Source: Norana najaformis
Taxonomy: Eukaryota; Annelida; Clitellata; Crassiclitellata; Hormogastridae
Assembly: GCA_964023275.1 (NCBI GenBank)
Contig: OZ029916.1
Location: forward strand, 15,729,393-15,793,392
Length of the DNA: 64,000 nt
Direction: 5' to 3'
Under the pieces are notes generated by a model that saw only the letters and a program-made list of their open reading frames with translations, did not search any database and had not been told where the DNA came from. Below are positions 49,001 through 57,204 of the stretch, one piece after another. A program made the translations under genes and the position numbers. Position 1 is the stretch's first letter. Every line of letters starts with the position of its first letter.

Positions 49001-52000
49001 AAACAAATGAAAAATCATTGTCACTAGAAACTTCTTCATCAGCACAAAGAGATGAATTAGTTGCTGATGACAAGGAAAATGTACCAGATTTATCCAGTTT
49101 TCCAGAAGATTCAGTGAAGAAGAAGAAAAAGAAGAAAAAGAAGAAGGCCAATTCTGAATTGCAAGAAGTAACAGTTGACATTGTTCGTGACTGTACCAAC
49201 CAAGTTGAAGTGGTTTCCCCAGAGTATTTGTTAGTACCTGCTGATAAATTGACTGATGAAGTGAATAGACCATGTCAAAAAGGTGAACTAGGTGGTAAGT
49301 TAAGGTCAGTGCAAGGTTCAAGTCCAGTTATTTTGCCAACGAATGACGAGGTTTCTCAGGAAAATAGACAAATTTCTGTTAGTGCAAGCTCTTCACCAGA
49401 TCAGGTTCAGCCAGTTACTGGTACAGGTAAGTCAAAAAAGAAGAAAAAGAAAATACCAAAGTCATCTGAATCACCCTCTCCAACTTCAGTTGAGAAGAAA
49501 ATCGAAGGAGGAACTTTGAGCCATTCTGAAGTTACTGATTTGACATATCCAGACAGGAGTGAATTCACTGAGGTGTCTGTGGGGGCTGAAAGCACACCAG
49601 CAAATCAGGGAATGCTAGACATGGAAGTTTCAAGTGACAGAAGCCAGTTCGCGAAGAAAGCTCGAAAAAAGAGGAAGAAGGCTATGAAGAGTGTTTCTGA
49701 GAATACCAGAGTACAGACTGAACCTGATGTGGAGATGAAGCATTTTGTTACGGAAACTACTTCTTTTGACAGCATTGCCTCTGTGGAGAGCACACAGGAG
49801 GATGCCTTTAACAACGATGATGGAATAGTTGAAAGTCAGAAAGAATTGGAACCACAGATGACTGCAACAGACTGGGAAACAAAGATAAATGAGGAAAAAT
49901 TGGATTTGCATGCATGCGATACATCAGAATTGCACATTACGGATAAAGATTTGTCAGAGCAACTAGAGAATATTGATAATGATAGTTTGTTTGATTCTGT
50001 TGCTGAACATATGATTTTGCGGACAGAGAGAATTAGCGAAGAATTCCAGAAGGAGAGTTCTGTTGAAAGCTCAAATGGAAGGCTGCGGAGTAGCGAAGAG
50101 AGCAAGCGAGCGCGGCGACGAAGGAAACGACAAAGAAGAAGATTAAAGGATCGGGGGTTATTGCCATCTAGAGACTTGCAGACCCCTAGTTCTGCTGGCT
50201 GTGAGAAATCACTTTCAGAATCTGTGCAGTCTGTGGAAAAACCATTTTGTCCAGTTATGTCCAGCACTCTTGACAGTTCAGTGGTGGTTAATTTTGGTGA
50301 CTCTCCAAACTCTAGAGTTGCTGTCAAAGGTAAAAAGAAACGTAAGAAAATGAAATCATCTGTTCAGAAAACAGCTGGTCCAGAAATACAGCAACTGGCT
50401 CAACAAGTGGAAATTCCGGACATGCAGTCAGAATTACTATCACATGACGAAGAAAGTAATTCATTTACCACCAGTAAACATGCACCTGATAATCAGAAAA
50501 GTTTTACTTGCAAAGGTGAGTCAAAAAAGAAAAAGAAGAAAGCAAAGCCAGCTCTGGCTCAGATCAATATTATAGCAACAGCAGCAGCCAAGTCAGGTGT
50601 GAAATTTGATCAACCGCAAAAAGTTGTGCAATCAAAACAACATGACGCTGAAGTCCCTGTGATTTCTGAGCCAATAGGATCATCAAAAAATATTGGAAAA
50701 GGTTCTGAACTGCCTGTTTTGTCAAAAACAACTGATGAACCATCAGAATTTGAAAGATCCTCAGAGCAGCAAAAGTCAACAGAAAAGCCTAGAAAATATG
50801 CTGAATCTACAAAGCTGATAGAAAAGGTACAAAGTGAAAAACCTAAAAAACATCCTGAACCCCAGCTATTAGCAGAAAAAGGAAGAAGTCCATCAGAAGG
50901 AAAACAGTTTGGAGGATCACATAAGAAAGACTCTGCCAGAAGTTGCGCAATTTCCAAAACTGCTGTGTTAAGTGATGAAATACATATGCTCGAGGCGTCA
51001 GTTGAAGCATTTCCCAGCCCCGCTGTCATGGAAAAAACTTGTGGTCACAAAGATGAAGAGAAGGGTTTTAGTAAGCCTGAAGAAACATGCATTAAAGCAG
51101 AAGCAACAGATTGTCATGTTCCAGTTGAAACCAAAACAAAAAAGAATAAAAAGATTACTTCACCATCTGCTGTTCAAGAGTCTGTGCTAACACTTGAAAG
51201 TCATTTTGCATCCAAAGGACAGCTGTTAATGGAGGATTTAAAAACAAGTGAAAGTGACATAAATTTGTGTTCCATATCATCTGCAGTTACTAGCGAAGTT
51301 CCAGAGGCAGAAGACAAAAAGAAGAAGAAGAAAAAGAAGAAGAAAGCTTCCGTTGAGGTGCCAAGTCTGTGTGCTGATGAGGTAACTAAGACGACAGCAA
51401 ATAAAGACGTTCCAGCTTCCAGTTCTGTATTTGGTCATACAGGACAACTCAAGAAGAATGAAAAGCCCTCACAAGAAGCATTTGAAAAGACAGAGAACAT
51501 TCCGAATCTTGCACATGATTTACTGAATTCCACAGAAGGTGGTAAGGAAAGTTCCAAAAAGAAAAAGAAGGTTGCTACACCTGTCCAAACTGTAGATGGT
51601 CAACAAGTGGTAACTGGCATCCATGCATACATTTCAGAAGATTCTAAGTCTCACGAAAGCAGTGCTGGCAAAGTGGACATGTGTCCCCACCAACGTGGAA
51701 GACTTTTCCAAATCCCTACTTATCCGCTGGATTCGCTTAACGAGAGAGGTAGCAGCGTTGCCTATAATGAGCTCAGTGCTTGTCCATCAATAAACTTGCC
51801 AAGTACAATGGTTCAAGGAGAACCAGATAAATCCAGTGAAAAGCTTAAACTGAATGAGCAGGCGAGAGTTCGAGGCTCAAAAAAAAAGAAAAGAGCTGAA
51901 GACAGGGACAAGGTGACTGATGGTAGCAAGAAGATTGAACCGTCTGGTCCGACGACCATTGAAGAGACAGAGACGATGATTGCTGTTTCTACGACAACCA

Positions 52001-54072
52001 TGCAGAAGCCTTGCACCAAAAAGAATTCACTTTCAGCCCATGAATCGAATCAGACTCAGAGTGCAGAGTGCCTTTCAGCAGTAGAGAACAGCAATGCTGC
52101 CATGCCGCTGTATGCTGGACCATGTCTGTCACAAACAAATGAGAACATCAGATCAGGTCAACGAGAGTTGGCCGAGCAAAGAACTTGGAAAAGTTGTGAG
52201 AGCAGAGAAATGTTTTCACAACATTTTCCAATGGATCCAAGTTCGTGTGATATCTTGAGCTCTGATAAGTCATTGAGAATTCAAAAATTGAGGCAGGAAA
52301 TGGAATCTCCCGAACATGACTTTGAACTGATTCCATCGGCAGCTGATATCAGTGCTGAATCTGGAGCTGTTAATTTAAGATTGGAAGGTGTGGGAGCAAG
52401 TTCAATTCAGCAATCAAAGGATTCGTATAATGAGCCAACTATGGCATGTCGAGAAACTGATATTTTGAGTGAGTCATGGCAGACAGTGCATCTACCATTT
52501 GTTTCACGCTTAACTTCCTCTAGCAGCTCTGCAGATGCCGAAATCAAACAGATCCTTCAGGGCCAGCCAGTTTCCTATGGCAGTGTTTCTGATGTCAGTG
52601 CAACAAGGAAATTCAGTGAAGCAGAAGATCTTATGGTCAGTGGTCTAGGACATAGCACAGATGTAGTTGTAACTGTTACTGAGGTTCTGGATTTGGAGTT
52701 CATTGAGGAAACTGAAATGGTGACAGTGATTGAATCGATCAGTGAGCCTGGTCCCCCACCATCTGAGACTTGGGCATTTGGCCGACCAAAAATGTCACCT
52801 CGAATATCACCAGTTGCAGCAAAGCTTTCAGAAGATTCAGAAGACAGAAAATTTTTGACTGGCATTCTTAGCAGTGGAGCAAAGGATTGGTCACAGACTC
52901 AGCCAGACATACCTGTTGCCTCAGACAGTTCAGCTGCTGGAAGACCTCTTGGTTCACAATCATCCAAGCATGCAGACCTTAGAGATGAGGAGAAAAATGT
53001 TGGTTCTGCTGACAGTTGCACACAACCTTTTACTTTGTCCTTTGCATTCTCTGACATTCCTGTTGAGCCCGTTGATGTTCCTGTGGCTTTCAATGGGTCA
53101 TCCAAGTCGAGTCATTCTGAGAATTTCAAATCATCATCAGACACCTCCTCCCAGACATTTAGTGACCGGTTTCTTCTGACTGAAGAGGAATCCTCACCGA
53201 TGACAGACAGTTGTCCCTTGTTTGACGAGGCCACTATCAAACTTGACCCTTCAAAACGGGACGACAGCAAATTTGAAGCGTCTCAGTTCTGGATTTCAGG
53301 AGACAGTGGTGCAGTCTCAGCCTCCTCTTCCTCTTCCTCCACCTGGCCTTCCGTCATGTACAGTTTTGACAAGTCAGATGCAAGTGACAGTACATGTAGT
53401 GTAAAAGGGACATGCAGCACCCCTACACTGTCCTCTGAGATGGACGGGGGGCCTGACCGTGTCTCGGCAGAATCTCCTGGAACTAACCTGGACTCGTATG
53501 ATGACAGTCTTGATGAAGACTTGACTTTGAAGGTTGCCGAATTTCAGTCGGATGAAGGCTCTGGAGGGGACTTGCCAGTTGCTGTAGATGGCCAGCCAAA
53601 GTCCTCGGTGCTTTCAGGAGAGACCTGGGATTCCCTGTCAAATGATTCCCTTGAGATGCCAGCTGTAGTTGCAGCCACAGCAGATGTGAGTAGCCAGCTC
53701 GAGTCATCACTGGAAAACATAAGTGAGGACTCTTTGATGGAAGGATCAGGTGCCAGTCTGCATGCCCAGCCAGGTCTAAGTACAGTGGATGTTGATCAGG
53801 AACCATGCTTCCCCGCCAGCATTAAACCAAGCATCTTGGACTGTGTGAGTATTGAGAAGGAACAACATGAATCTGATCTTGCTAGCAGTGTTAGCCTTGA
53901 GGAAGTACCAGAAAGCAGTAATGCAAATGCATCACCAACACCAACGCATACAAGTGACGGCTCGTTGAAGAAATCCAAGCGAAAGAAGAAATTGGTTCGT
54001 AAGGTACAGCAAACTGGTGCCACGACTGTGCAGGAAAGTGATGAAGACGGTGGCTCAAAAACTGGATTATAG
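17604..54072 (+). CDS. TDRKH: Tudor and KH domain protein (TDRKH/Papi) with giant repeat-rich C-terminal tail
   Basis: Eleven exons join in phase: 17604-17706, 18419-18540, 19526-19724, 20395-20534, 22647-22740, 23373-23542, 24022-24191, 25022-25089, 25778-25920, 26628-26720 and 34078-54072. Exons 1-10 give 434 residues: a membrane anchor, KH1 (GVQG), KH2 (GRSG) and an extended Tudor domain (FWVQF, WYRAQI, LYFVDYGD, PFQAKECSLA). This is the known TDRKH/Papi layout; that protein sits on the outer mitochondrial membrane, binds methyl-arginine PIWI proteins through Tudor, and supports piRNA 3'-end trimming. Exon 11 would add 6,664 residues, so about 7,100 in all against about 560 normally. Two in-frame stops (36559 and 36571) lie in a short out-of-frame segment of a repeat array. 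The core is secure; the join to exon 11 is inferred from phase, the acceptor, and lack of any other terminal exon. Confidence 0.8.
17729..17910 (+). repeat. Dispersed repeat copy 1, in TDRKH intron 1
   Basis: It starts GGGTCATTCCAGCTCAACTC only about 20 nt after the exon 1 donor and runs to about CCAAGATATCATTGATTCTG. The reverse complement of 57009-57190 matches along its length with scattered substitutions. Confidence 0.75.
18419..18540 (+). CDS. TDRKH: TDRKH exon 2: acidic linker and first half of KH1
   Basis: It completes an Asp codon, then reads DEDDEEADAQ and the KH core VPHDAVGAVIGVQGAQIKM with the RNA-contacting GXXG loop GVQG. The donor is GTACGA. Confidence 0.88.
19526..19724 (+). 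CDS. TDRKH: TDRKH exon 3: end of KH1 and start of KH2
   Basis: It reads IRNVTKARLNFKD, then RILVIQGTQEGAQKAELMV (KH1 C-terminal strand and helix), then VIPVPNAAVGRIIG, the start of KH2. It ends one base into the GXXG glycine; the donor is GTTAGC. Confidence 0.92.
20395..20534 (+). CDS. TDRKH: TDRKH exon 4: KH2 GXXG loop and strands
   Basis: It begins RSGETIRSISHQSKAKVTVE, so the KH2 loop GRSG is built across the splice junction, and ends VELKGTPLAVEMAK before a GTGAAC donor. Confidence 0.92.
22030..22160 (+). mobile_element. Possible tRNA-derived SINE
   Basis: TGGCAGAATGG resembles a tRNA A box, and GAGGTTTGAATCAC, about 50 nt on, resembles the B box GGTTCRANNCC. No tRNA fold is intact. Confidence 0.3.
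22647..22740 (+). CDS. TDRKH: TDRKH exon 5: last KH2 helix and charged linker
   Basis: VLILEKLEDQ continues the KH2 helix (compare LILEKVSEDE in vertebrate TDRKH), followed by a Lys-rich linker. It ends one base into an Asp codon. Confidence 0.82.
23373..23542 (+). CDS. TDRKH: TDRKH exon 6: N-terminal part of extended Tudor domain
   Basis: VYVSAVEHPGHFWVQFL is the first strand of an extended Tudor fold and LSQLVDEMTAFYGD is the helix that follows. The acceptor is CTTTCAG, the donor GTATGT, phase 0 at the end. Confidence 0.92.
24022..24191 (+). CDS. TDRKH: TDRKH exon 7: Tudor core with aromatic cage
   Basis: VGDIVAAPFSEDNAWYRAQI and DLYFVDYGDS carry the aromatic and acidic residues that form the dimethyl-arginine pocket in Tudor domains. 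The donor GTATGT splits an Arg codon. Confidence 0.93.
24430..24870 (-). mobile_element. LINE 3' relic in TDRKH intron 7
   Basis: The minus strand reads FVFSVTGPRL then NSVL, the decayed GPRLWNSLP motif of LINE C-termini, then a 3' UTR shared with 6098-6230. It has several stops. Confidence 0.55.
25022..25089 (+). CDS. TDRKH: TDRKH exon 8: post-Tudor strand
   Basis: DFRELPFQAKECSLANVEP matches the LPFQAIECSLARIAP signature after the Tudor core in vertebrate TDRKH. It has one base of carry-in and one of carry-out. Confidence 0.92.
25778..25920 (+). CDS. TDRKH: TDRKH exon 9: SN-like part of extended Tudor
   Basis: NEWSDESIVAFEDLVHVAKW and PLLQLIDTNGET follow the W.E.AL..FD.LTHCADW and YLYDTSNGK pattern of the family. 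It ends in phase 0 at GTATGA. Confidence 0.9.
25921..26345 (+). repeat. C-poor, G/T/A-rich degenerate repeat at start of TDRKH intron 9
   Basis: Starting at the exon 9 donor, some 420 nt of the plus strand are rich in GTG, GGGTTG and GATGTGAAA and very poor in C. This leaves long spurious minus-strand frames rich in Thr, His and Pro. Confidence 0.5.
26628..26720 (+). CDS. TDRKH: TDRKH exon 10: end of conserved core
   Basis: DVDIAEELSRRGLAVHTSS equals the LDIGLELVRKGYAVEL stretch of the family. It ends ...LLPSADK in phase 0 at GTAGCA. About 80 residues remain after this point in vertebrate TDRKH. Confidence 0.87.
28422..28562 (+). CDS. Candidate cassette exon in TDRKH intron 10
   Basis: A 47-codon open stretch lies between a good acceptor (T-rich tract, TGATTCAG) and a donor GTACCT, phase 0 on both sides. 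It could be included between exons 10 and 11 without breaking the frame. The peptide (PAYQPDHFNTSIFLQ, then KQRCENFTKMLPNY) matches nothing I know. A chance hit in 7.3 kb of intron is quite possible. Confidence 0.22.
28903..29076 (+). mobile_element. tRNA-derived SINE
   Basis: The 5' part GTGGCACAG...TGGTTAGAGCACTCGGCTTG is a tRNA-like A-box region. The 3' part, with CCTTGAGCAA, CACTCACAATTGCT and GTGCCATCGAC, is shared with the copies at 33141-33302 and 58065-58155. Confidence 0.7.
29077..29370. mobile_element. MITE-like element with about 40-bp terminal inverted repeats
   Basis: The left arm 29077-29116 and right arm 29331-29370 are near-perfect reverse complements (core AATAGCTGGTGCATTTAGTT). 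It is 294 bp long with no coding frame. It lies directly after a SINE tail, so the exact borders are uncertain. Confidence 0.6.
29371..30984 (+). other. TDRKH intron 10 middle part, nothing recognised
   Basis: AT-rich sequence with no long frame. A TTACATAGTGCCTTGCC...GGGTGCTGTATATTAG segment near 30410-30462 looks like an old LINE/SINE tail. Confidence 0.5.
30985..31062 (+). repeat. (CT)n microsatellite
   Basis: About 78 nt of CT repeats with three single-base interruptions. Confidence 0.92.
31090..31490 (-). mobile_element. LINE reverse-transcriptase C-terminal relic
   Basis: The minus strand reads LNKKLYGLNMQCLRRILIIP and YKDHVTNMEI, as in the FDMRCLRRILGI.W.DHVTNEEV region of LINE polyproteins, then a frameshifted tail. 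Non-functional. Confidence 0.6.
31809..31862 (+). repeat. Three tandem 18-nt units before the LINE frame
   Basis: The unit TTTATATTATGTAGTAAA and two variants are repeated, giving a YYVVNLYYIVNLYY peptide in the adjoining frame. Probably local expansion at the 5' junction of the LINE. Confidence 0.5.
31855..32610 (+). mobile_element. LINE reverse-transcriptase C-terminal fragment, plus strand
   Basis: The open frame contains LIYPYLSYCNIAWASNYPSR, LVLLQKRVVHIILG and GPSLWNYLSHDIRTLPNIKL, ending with a stop at 32316-32318. This is the post-catalytic end of a Jockey/CR1-group LINE. It is followed by a 3' UTR ending AGCAATAAAATGAAATGAAA. The frame is intact over about 150 codons, so it is younger than its neighbours. 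Confidence 0.75.
33066..33302 (+). mobile_element. tRNA-derived SINE with expanded 5' end
   Basis: The body (33141-33302) has AGAGAACTCGGCTTGTAACG, GGGTTCGGGCTTC as B box, and the shared tail CTTTGAGCAAGTC...CACTCACAGTTACTCAGC. In front are about four degenerate 22-nt units around GGGGCAC.ATAGCC.GTTGTG, which look like repeats of the SINE 5' start. Confidence 0.65.
33303..34077 (+). other. TDRKH intron 10, 3' part before the giant exon
   Basis: No gene or repeat recognised. It ends in the polypyrimidine stretch TTGATTTCCTTTTTAG used as the acceptor for exon 11. Confidence 0.6.
34078..54072 (+). CDS. TDRKH exon 11: 20-kb terminal exon coding a giant low-complexity and repeat tail
   Basis: After the acceptor TTTCCTTTTTAG the frame is open to TAG at 54070-54072, 6,665 codons, except for TGA at 36559 and TAG at 36571. 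The frame is the same before and after these stops. Regions in order: Ser/Glu-rich lead with YPSV motifs, 13-residue array, seven cassettes with Glu/Gln-rich linkers, 18-residue array, then a Ser/acidic region with Lys/Arg clusters ending KKSKRKKKLVRK near the C-terminus. No known catalytic fold was recognised; it is very hydrophilic and probably largely disordered outside the cassettes. If the join to exon 10 is wrong, this would be the main exon of a separate gene with an unseen first exon. That it is coding is certain from length; its function is unknown. Confidence 0.8.
35157..35670 (+). repeat. YPSV motif repeats in exon 11
   Basis: Four related protein segments: SESYPSVKKSLDLNKLRAEL, ANEYLTIRESLELSRHSVE, SKSYPSVCNSLFLSNQRKV and CVEYPSVRECFALSGFQSA. 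They fit a pattern (S/E)xYPSVxxSLxLS with variable spacing. Function unknown. Confidence 0.65.
36016..36825 (+). repeat. 13-residue (39-nt) tandem array in exon 11
   Basis: About twenty units of the type REPEIEQESSVSQ, some shortened to QTIEQESSFSQ. The nucleotide units are nearly identical, so the array is a coding minisatellite likely to vary in copy number. The two in-frame stops of exon 11 lie inside it. Confidence 0.92.
36556..36587 (+). other. Out-of-frame segment with two in-frame stops in exon 11
   Basis: Compared with neighbouring units there is one extra G near 36556 and an extra AG near 36584. The 27 nt between are shifted and contain TGA (36559-36561) and TAG (36571-36573). The sum is three bases, so the long frame resumes. 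The cause is either sequencing/assembly error in a minisatellite or a true null allele. Confidence 0.85.
36916..37494 (+). repeat. Exon 11 cassette 1
   Basis: A divergent full cassette: HYFPAVCKLSDYEAGRIHL, FRPEWSTDDFDALVSYIEG, a His/Lys linker, LPPNLAARAFKAGLLD, then an acidic spacer and GGFIVVESRKRRRLRSR. Confidence 0.85.
38472..38690 (+). repeat. Exon 11 cassette 2, internally deleted
   Basis: It keeps IHFPALGKLGDYEAGKLQL at the front and SRKQRPLHSRSSVEK at the rear, but lacks the EWSTDD..SYIEG, His-rich, LAARAFKAGLLD and GF.VVESRK core. The deletion is in frame. Confidence 0.75.
39091..39681 (+). repeat. Exon 11 cassette 3
   Basis: A full cassette. From GAATGGGC at 39206 to its end it is nearly identical at DNA level to cassettes 6 and 7, while its first third is distinct (FPALCKLDDYESGKILL). 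Confidence 0.88.
40732..41266 (+). repeat. Exon 11 cassette 4
   Basis: A divergent full cassette with a shortened His-rich linker: HFPALCRLGDYEMGIVQL, EWSTGDVDAVVSYTEG, LSPNLAAKAFKAGLPD, DDGFAVVESRRHRRQRN. Confidence 0.85.
42034..42620 (+). repeat. Exon 11 cassette 5
   Basis: A divergent full cassette: HYFAALCKLSDYESGKVQV, RPEWSTDDFDALVHYVEG, LPPGLAARAFKAGLLEID, HDGFTVVESRKHRHQRNR. Confidence 0.85.
43783..44382 (+). repeat. Exon 11 cassette 6
   Basis: Its first third is distinct (FQALCKLNDFEAGAVQLNPP). From 43904 it carries the homogenised tract shared with cassettes 3 and 7. Confidence 0.88.
45127..45560 (+). repeat. Acidic 16-17 residue repeats in exon 11
   Basis: Degenerate units of the form (V/A)VDEKEQGxELIEEA are repeated about eight times between cassettes 6 and 7. 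Strongly acidic; not a known domain. Confidence 0.7.
45607..46206 (+). repeat. Exon 11 cassette 7
   Basis: The last cassette: FHALCKLSDLEAGAVLLNP, then from 45724 the homogenised tract, with VVETRK in place of VVESRK. Confidence 0.88.
46867..47277 (+). repeat. 18-residue (54-nt) tandem array in exon 11
   Basis: Seven full units and a shortened eighth on the pattern TDVDTTKxSxEQESATEQ, with exact 54-nt period. Several units differ only in the middle (KFSTEQ, KCRDEQ, MCCAEQ). Confidence 0.93.
48841..54003 (+). repeat. Spaced Lys/Arg clusters in the C-terminal part of exon 11
   Basis: About twelve clusters in a Ser/Asp/Glu-rich background: GKSKKKKKQNK (48841), VKKKKKKKKKK (49114), GKSKKKKKKIPK (49423), KKARKKRKK (49651), KRARRRRKRQRRR (50104), GKKKRKK (50326), ESKKKKKKAK (50515), TKTKKNKK (51130), DKKKKKKKKKK (51313), SSKKKKK (51550), GSKKKKR (51871) and KKSKRKKK (53968). 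They suggest RNA, nucleosome or acidic-partner binding, or nuclear/nucleolar signals; that is inference. Confidence 0.85.
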
Positions 54073-56984
54073 ATAGCACAAAAACCAGACTCTCAAGCAC
54101 TTTGATTTAGGGAACATTTCAGCATTCTACAAATACTGAATGACAATTATAACCCTGTCAGTGGACTTTCTTTATCATCTCAATACAACTTTACTGTGAC
54201 GGTGAAAACTTCCAGAATTGGAAACATACTCGATATTGTTTAGCTGCATGTGGTCATTTATTTTTAGTCTGTGATGGCTGTACGTGTTTATGTGAATTTT
54301 TTCAGTTGTTGTATTGTCTCACTTTTTTGTTTCAGCTGCTATTTGTGCTACATTTTTGGTGCTGTTTTGTAAGATGATTTTATTTGTTGGACACAGAGCT
54401 TTTGCCAATGTAGCTTATTTGGTTTTGATGTTTTCATCATGTTGTTTGCACTTTTTTGTTTGTTTTATTTTTGTCATAATGATCATAAATGTCATAATTA
54501 TTGCTACTAGGATTCAGTGTTATTAATATCTTGCTAAAGCAAATGTGGACTTAACGTTAATGTAAACAAAGAGACCATTTGAATAGGCCCATGTGGTCAG
54601 TTTTATTCAAATGACAGGATGAACAAAAGGCCATTTGAATGGGCCTGAGTAGTCGATTTTCATCAGATGACAAGAGTAAGGATGCTACATGTTGCAAATT
54701 TCAAAGTAAAAATATTGCTGAAATTACTAATAATGATAATTTTAATATTACTGAAAATATTTAGGATTGATCATTATGCATTTGAATGTGCCTCGCGGCA
54801 ATGTATGTAACTGCACAGTAACAAATCTCTTTGTATTTTTAATACTGTGACTTGCGCATGCAATTCCTTCTTGCTGATTCTCAGCTAAGCCCTTGCTGTG
54901 TTTATGCTTTTTGCATTCTGTCTGTGTACTATATAATGGTCTGTGCTATATTTGCAATATGGAACAAGCTCTTTTATGGGACAATGTCTTGTTGGCACTC
55001 AAATATTATAGAGGCATGTCCTTAAGTCCATTGAATGAGTCTGTGTGGGATGTGTTTTATTCTGACTTCTCTGCTATTAACCAGGATTCTTTAATAGCTG
55101 ATGCTTTATAGAATTTTCAGGCCAATCCAGGGAAGCCTAAACAGCATTAGTTGTGTAGTTAATCAGTCAAACAGATGTGCAATTAGTTCACATAATCGAA
55201 CATTTTCATCCTATGTGTTTCCTTCTAAGAAGTCATAATGCTTTCATAATGCATTGCACCTTTGAAGCCTCTTCCTTTGCTTTCTTGATTGCTTCGCTTT
55301 TGTGCAGTAGTTCTTGCTGATTTTTTAATGTGCATATAAATTGTAAATTGGTGTAACAAATTGACAGAGCTTTGGAATCTTGGGAAAATGCTTGCGATAC
55401 AGCTGGAGGTCTTAATGACTAGAACAAACAGTTTAACTATGTTGATTTGTAGTGCATTTTTTCTTGACTTTTGGAATCTCTTGAAAACAGTGATGATTTT
55501 TATATTAGATTACTAATTCTGCATGAACAATATTAATTAACACTAGTGCACACTGAAAGTAACTGCTTTGGTACTCATTGAAAATTTAGAGCTGATGATA
55601 TAATCAGTTCAGGTGACGACGTTGATGACGAGCGAACTGAGACTCCCAGTTTCACCGAGATCCCCACATGTCGTGTTTGTGGTTAGACTGTGTTGCAGTT
55701 TACTGAGCTGTTGCTATTGCTGTAGTATTTTCTGTTACAGCTGTAGACAATGCTGATAAATAATTTACCAACTTGTGTTTGGTGTGCATCATTGCTGACT
55801 TTCATGTTTTTCATTCTGATATAAGCTACAATACTTCATCGGTTCACTGTGCAAGAGGCTCTGAATTTAATAGCCATTAATGTGCTGGTTGGTGTGAAAC
55901 ACAGATTTAAACATTCACACGAGATTTGATAAAACCATGCTGGAAGGGCAGACACAGCAGATTTCTAGTTTTGTGAAGGACCCTCCCCATACACACATAC
56001 ACACACACACATGCACGAGACGCAAACAAACTGTATTTGAGGAAGAGGAATCTGCCGTCTACAGAATGAACAGGCTGCAACAAACGACACGCGACAAGAT
56101 GCTATAAAAAATAGTTTGATAGCGGCAGAGAGTGAAATTAGAGTACGTAAAAGAACACCATGACTGTGGTTGCTGCAAATACGTTGCACGTAGACTCGTA
56201 AAGAAATAAAACCATCACTTGAACAATCTGTGAATGAACCAATCCGCAGATGAGAAAACCCCAAAGAGACACCAGTATCACCGCTACCACCAATAAATGT
56301 TTTGGACTGACCACCAAAAGTCTTTCTAAACATTACATCTCTTGGTGACATTCTAAAACATTACAACACCAAAACTACTAAATATTACTGCACGGTATTT
56401 TTTAGGGTTAGAGCGATACCTGGCTTTCAGCTATTTGCGATGCCCAACATCAGCTGCAAAATACCCAGGGGCATGAATGCGGATAGCACATTGTGCAAGC
56501 AGTTAGTGCATGTTATCTACCGCATGCTGTGGATCGGAGGACGTGGGATCATGCACGAATCGGAGGATTCTGACAACGATGGTCGTTGAATGAGAGCACA
56601 GGGAGGACAGCTGGAACACGATACGGTACGTCCAATTTAGTCGGGCTGATGCCATCGTCGGTTGGCCTCATCGCCCAGTCATATTTTAAGCTGGGTGGCT
56701 AGTGCAACCAATGGCTCAGCGCTGTCCTAACAGCGCTTAACGTCTAACAGTCAATTATCAACTGGTAGGTTTAGTCGGTCAGCAGATCGCACATCTTTTG
56801 CAACCGCAAATTTATCTAGTGCCAAAGTATTCATTAGAGTCGCCTTGCCCGATCTCCTCCGCCTTTCATCCGCATTCACTTTCCTATTATTATATTTTTG
56901 TAATCTGTGCAAGAAACTGTACAAACAGAAAAACATTCATCTGATTTAGTCTAACAGTTCTAGAGATAACAGTTGTCAAAAAGT
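54073..56984 (+). other. TDRKH 3' UTR and downstream sequence
   Basis: AT-rich, with no AATAAA found by eye in the first 2 kb; one lies near 56203. The transcript end is undetermined. A 128-codon minus-strand frame (56351-55965) matches no family I know and is not called as a gene. Confidence 0.45.
54566..54678 (+). repeat. Two tandem 56-57 nt units in the TDRKH 3' UTR
   Basis: Both units have CCATTTGAAT[AG]GGCC[CT], then TTTT and CA[AG]ATGACA. In the first, CATTTGAAT and ATTCAAATG can pair as a 9-bp stem. Confidence 0.65.
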
Positions 56985-57008
56985 GGACATCACGAAGTTT
57001 CGCAAAAT

Positions 57009-57190
57009 GCCTTTGGAGGGTGAGGGTCACGGAATCAACGATATCTTGGAAAGTATTTTAAATATTGAAGAAAAATTTGGTTTTTTCCATACAGTACATC
57101 TTGCAACATGTGTTTAAAATTTCAGCCAATTCTGAGATGGTCGAGTGGGAACTTTTCTCAGAATTGGTTGAGTTGAGCTGGAATGACCCT
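57009..57190 (-). repeat. Dispersed repeat copy 2
   Basis: Reverse complement of the TDRKH intron 1 copy, ending AATGACCC at 57190. It has better preserved symmetry in TCTCAGAATTGG. No coding frame. Confidence 0.75.
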
Positions 57191-57204
57191 TAGGTATACC
57201 TTAG

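Noticed and set aside
36838..54072. The giant frame as a separate gene starting at 36838
   Set aside because: That position merely follows the stops. The frame and repeat pattern are continuous with 34078-36561, and no promoter or Kozak start marks it.
55965..56351. 128-codon minus-strand frame downstream of TDRKH
   Set aside because: It ends in a CA-repeat (CVCVCV) stretch and shows no domain. It could be an exon, but nothing supports it.
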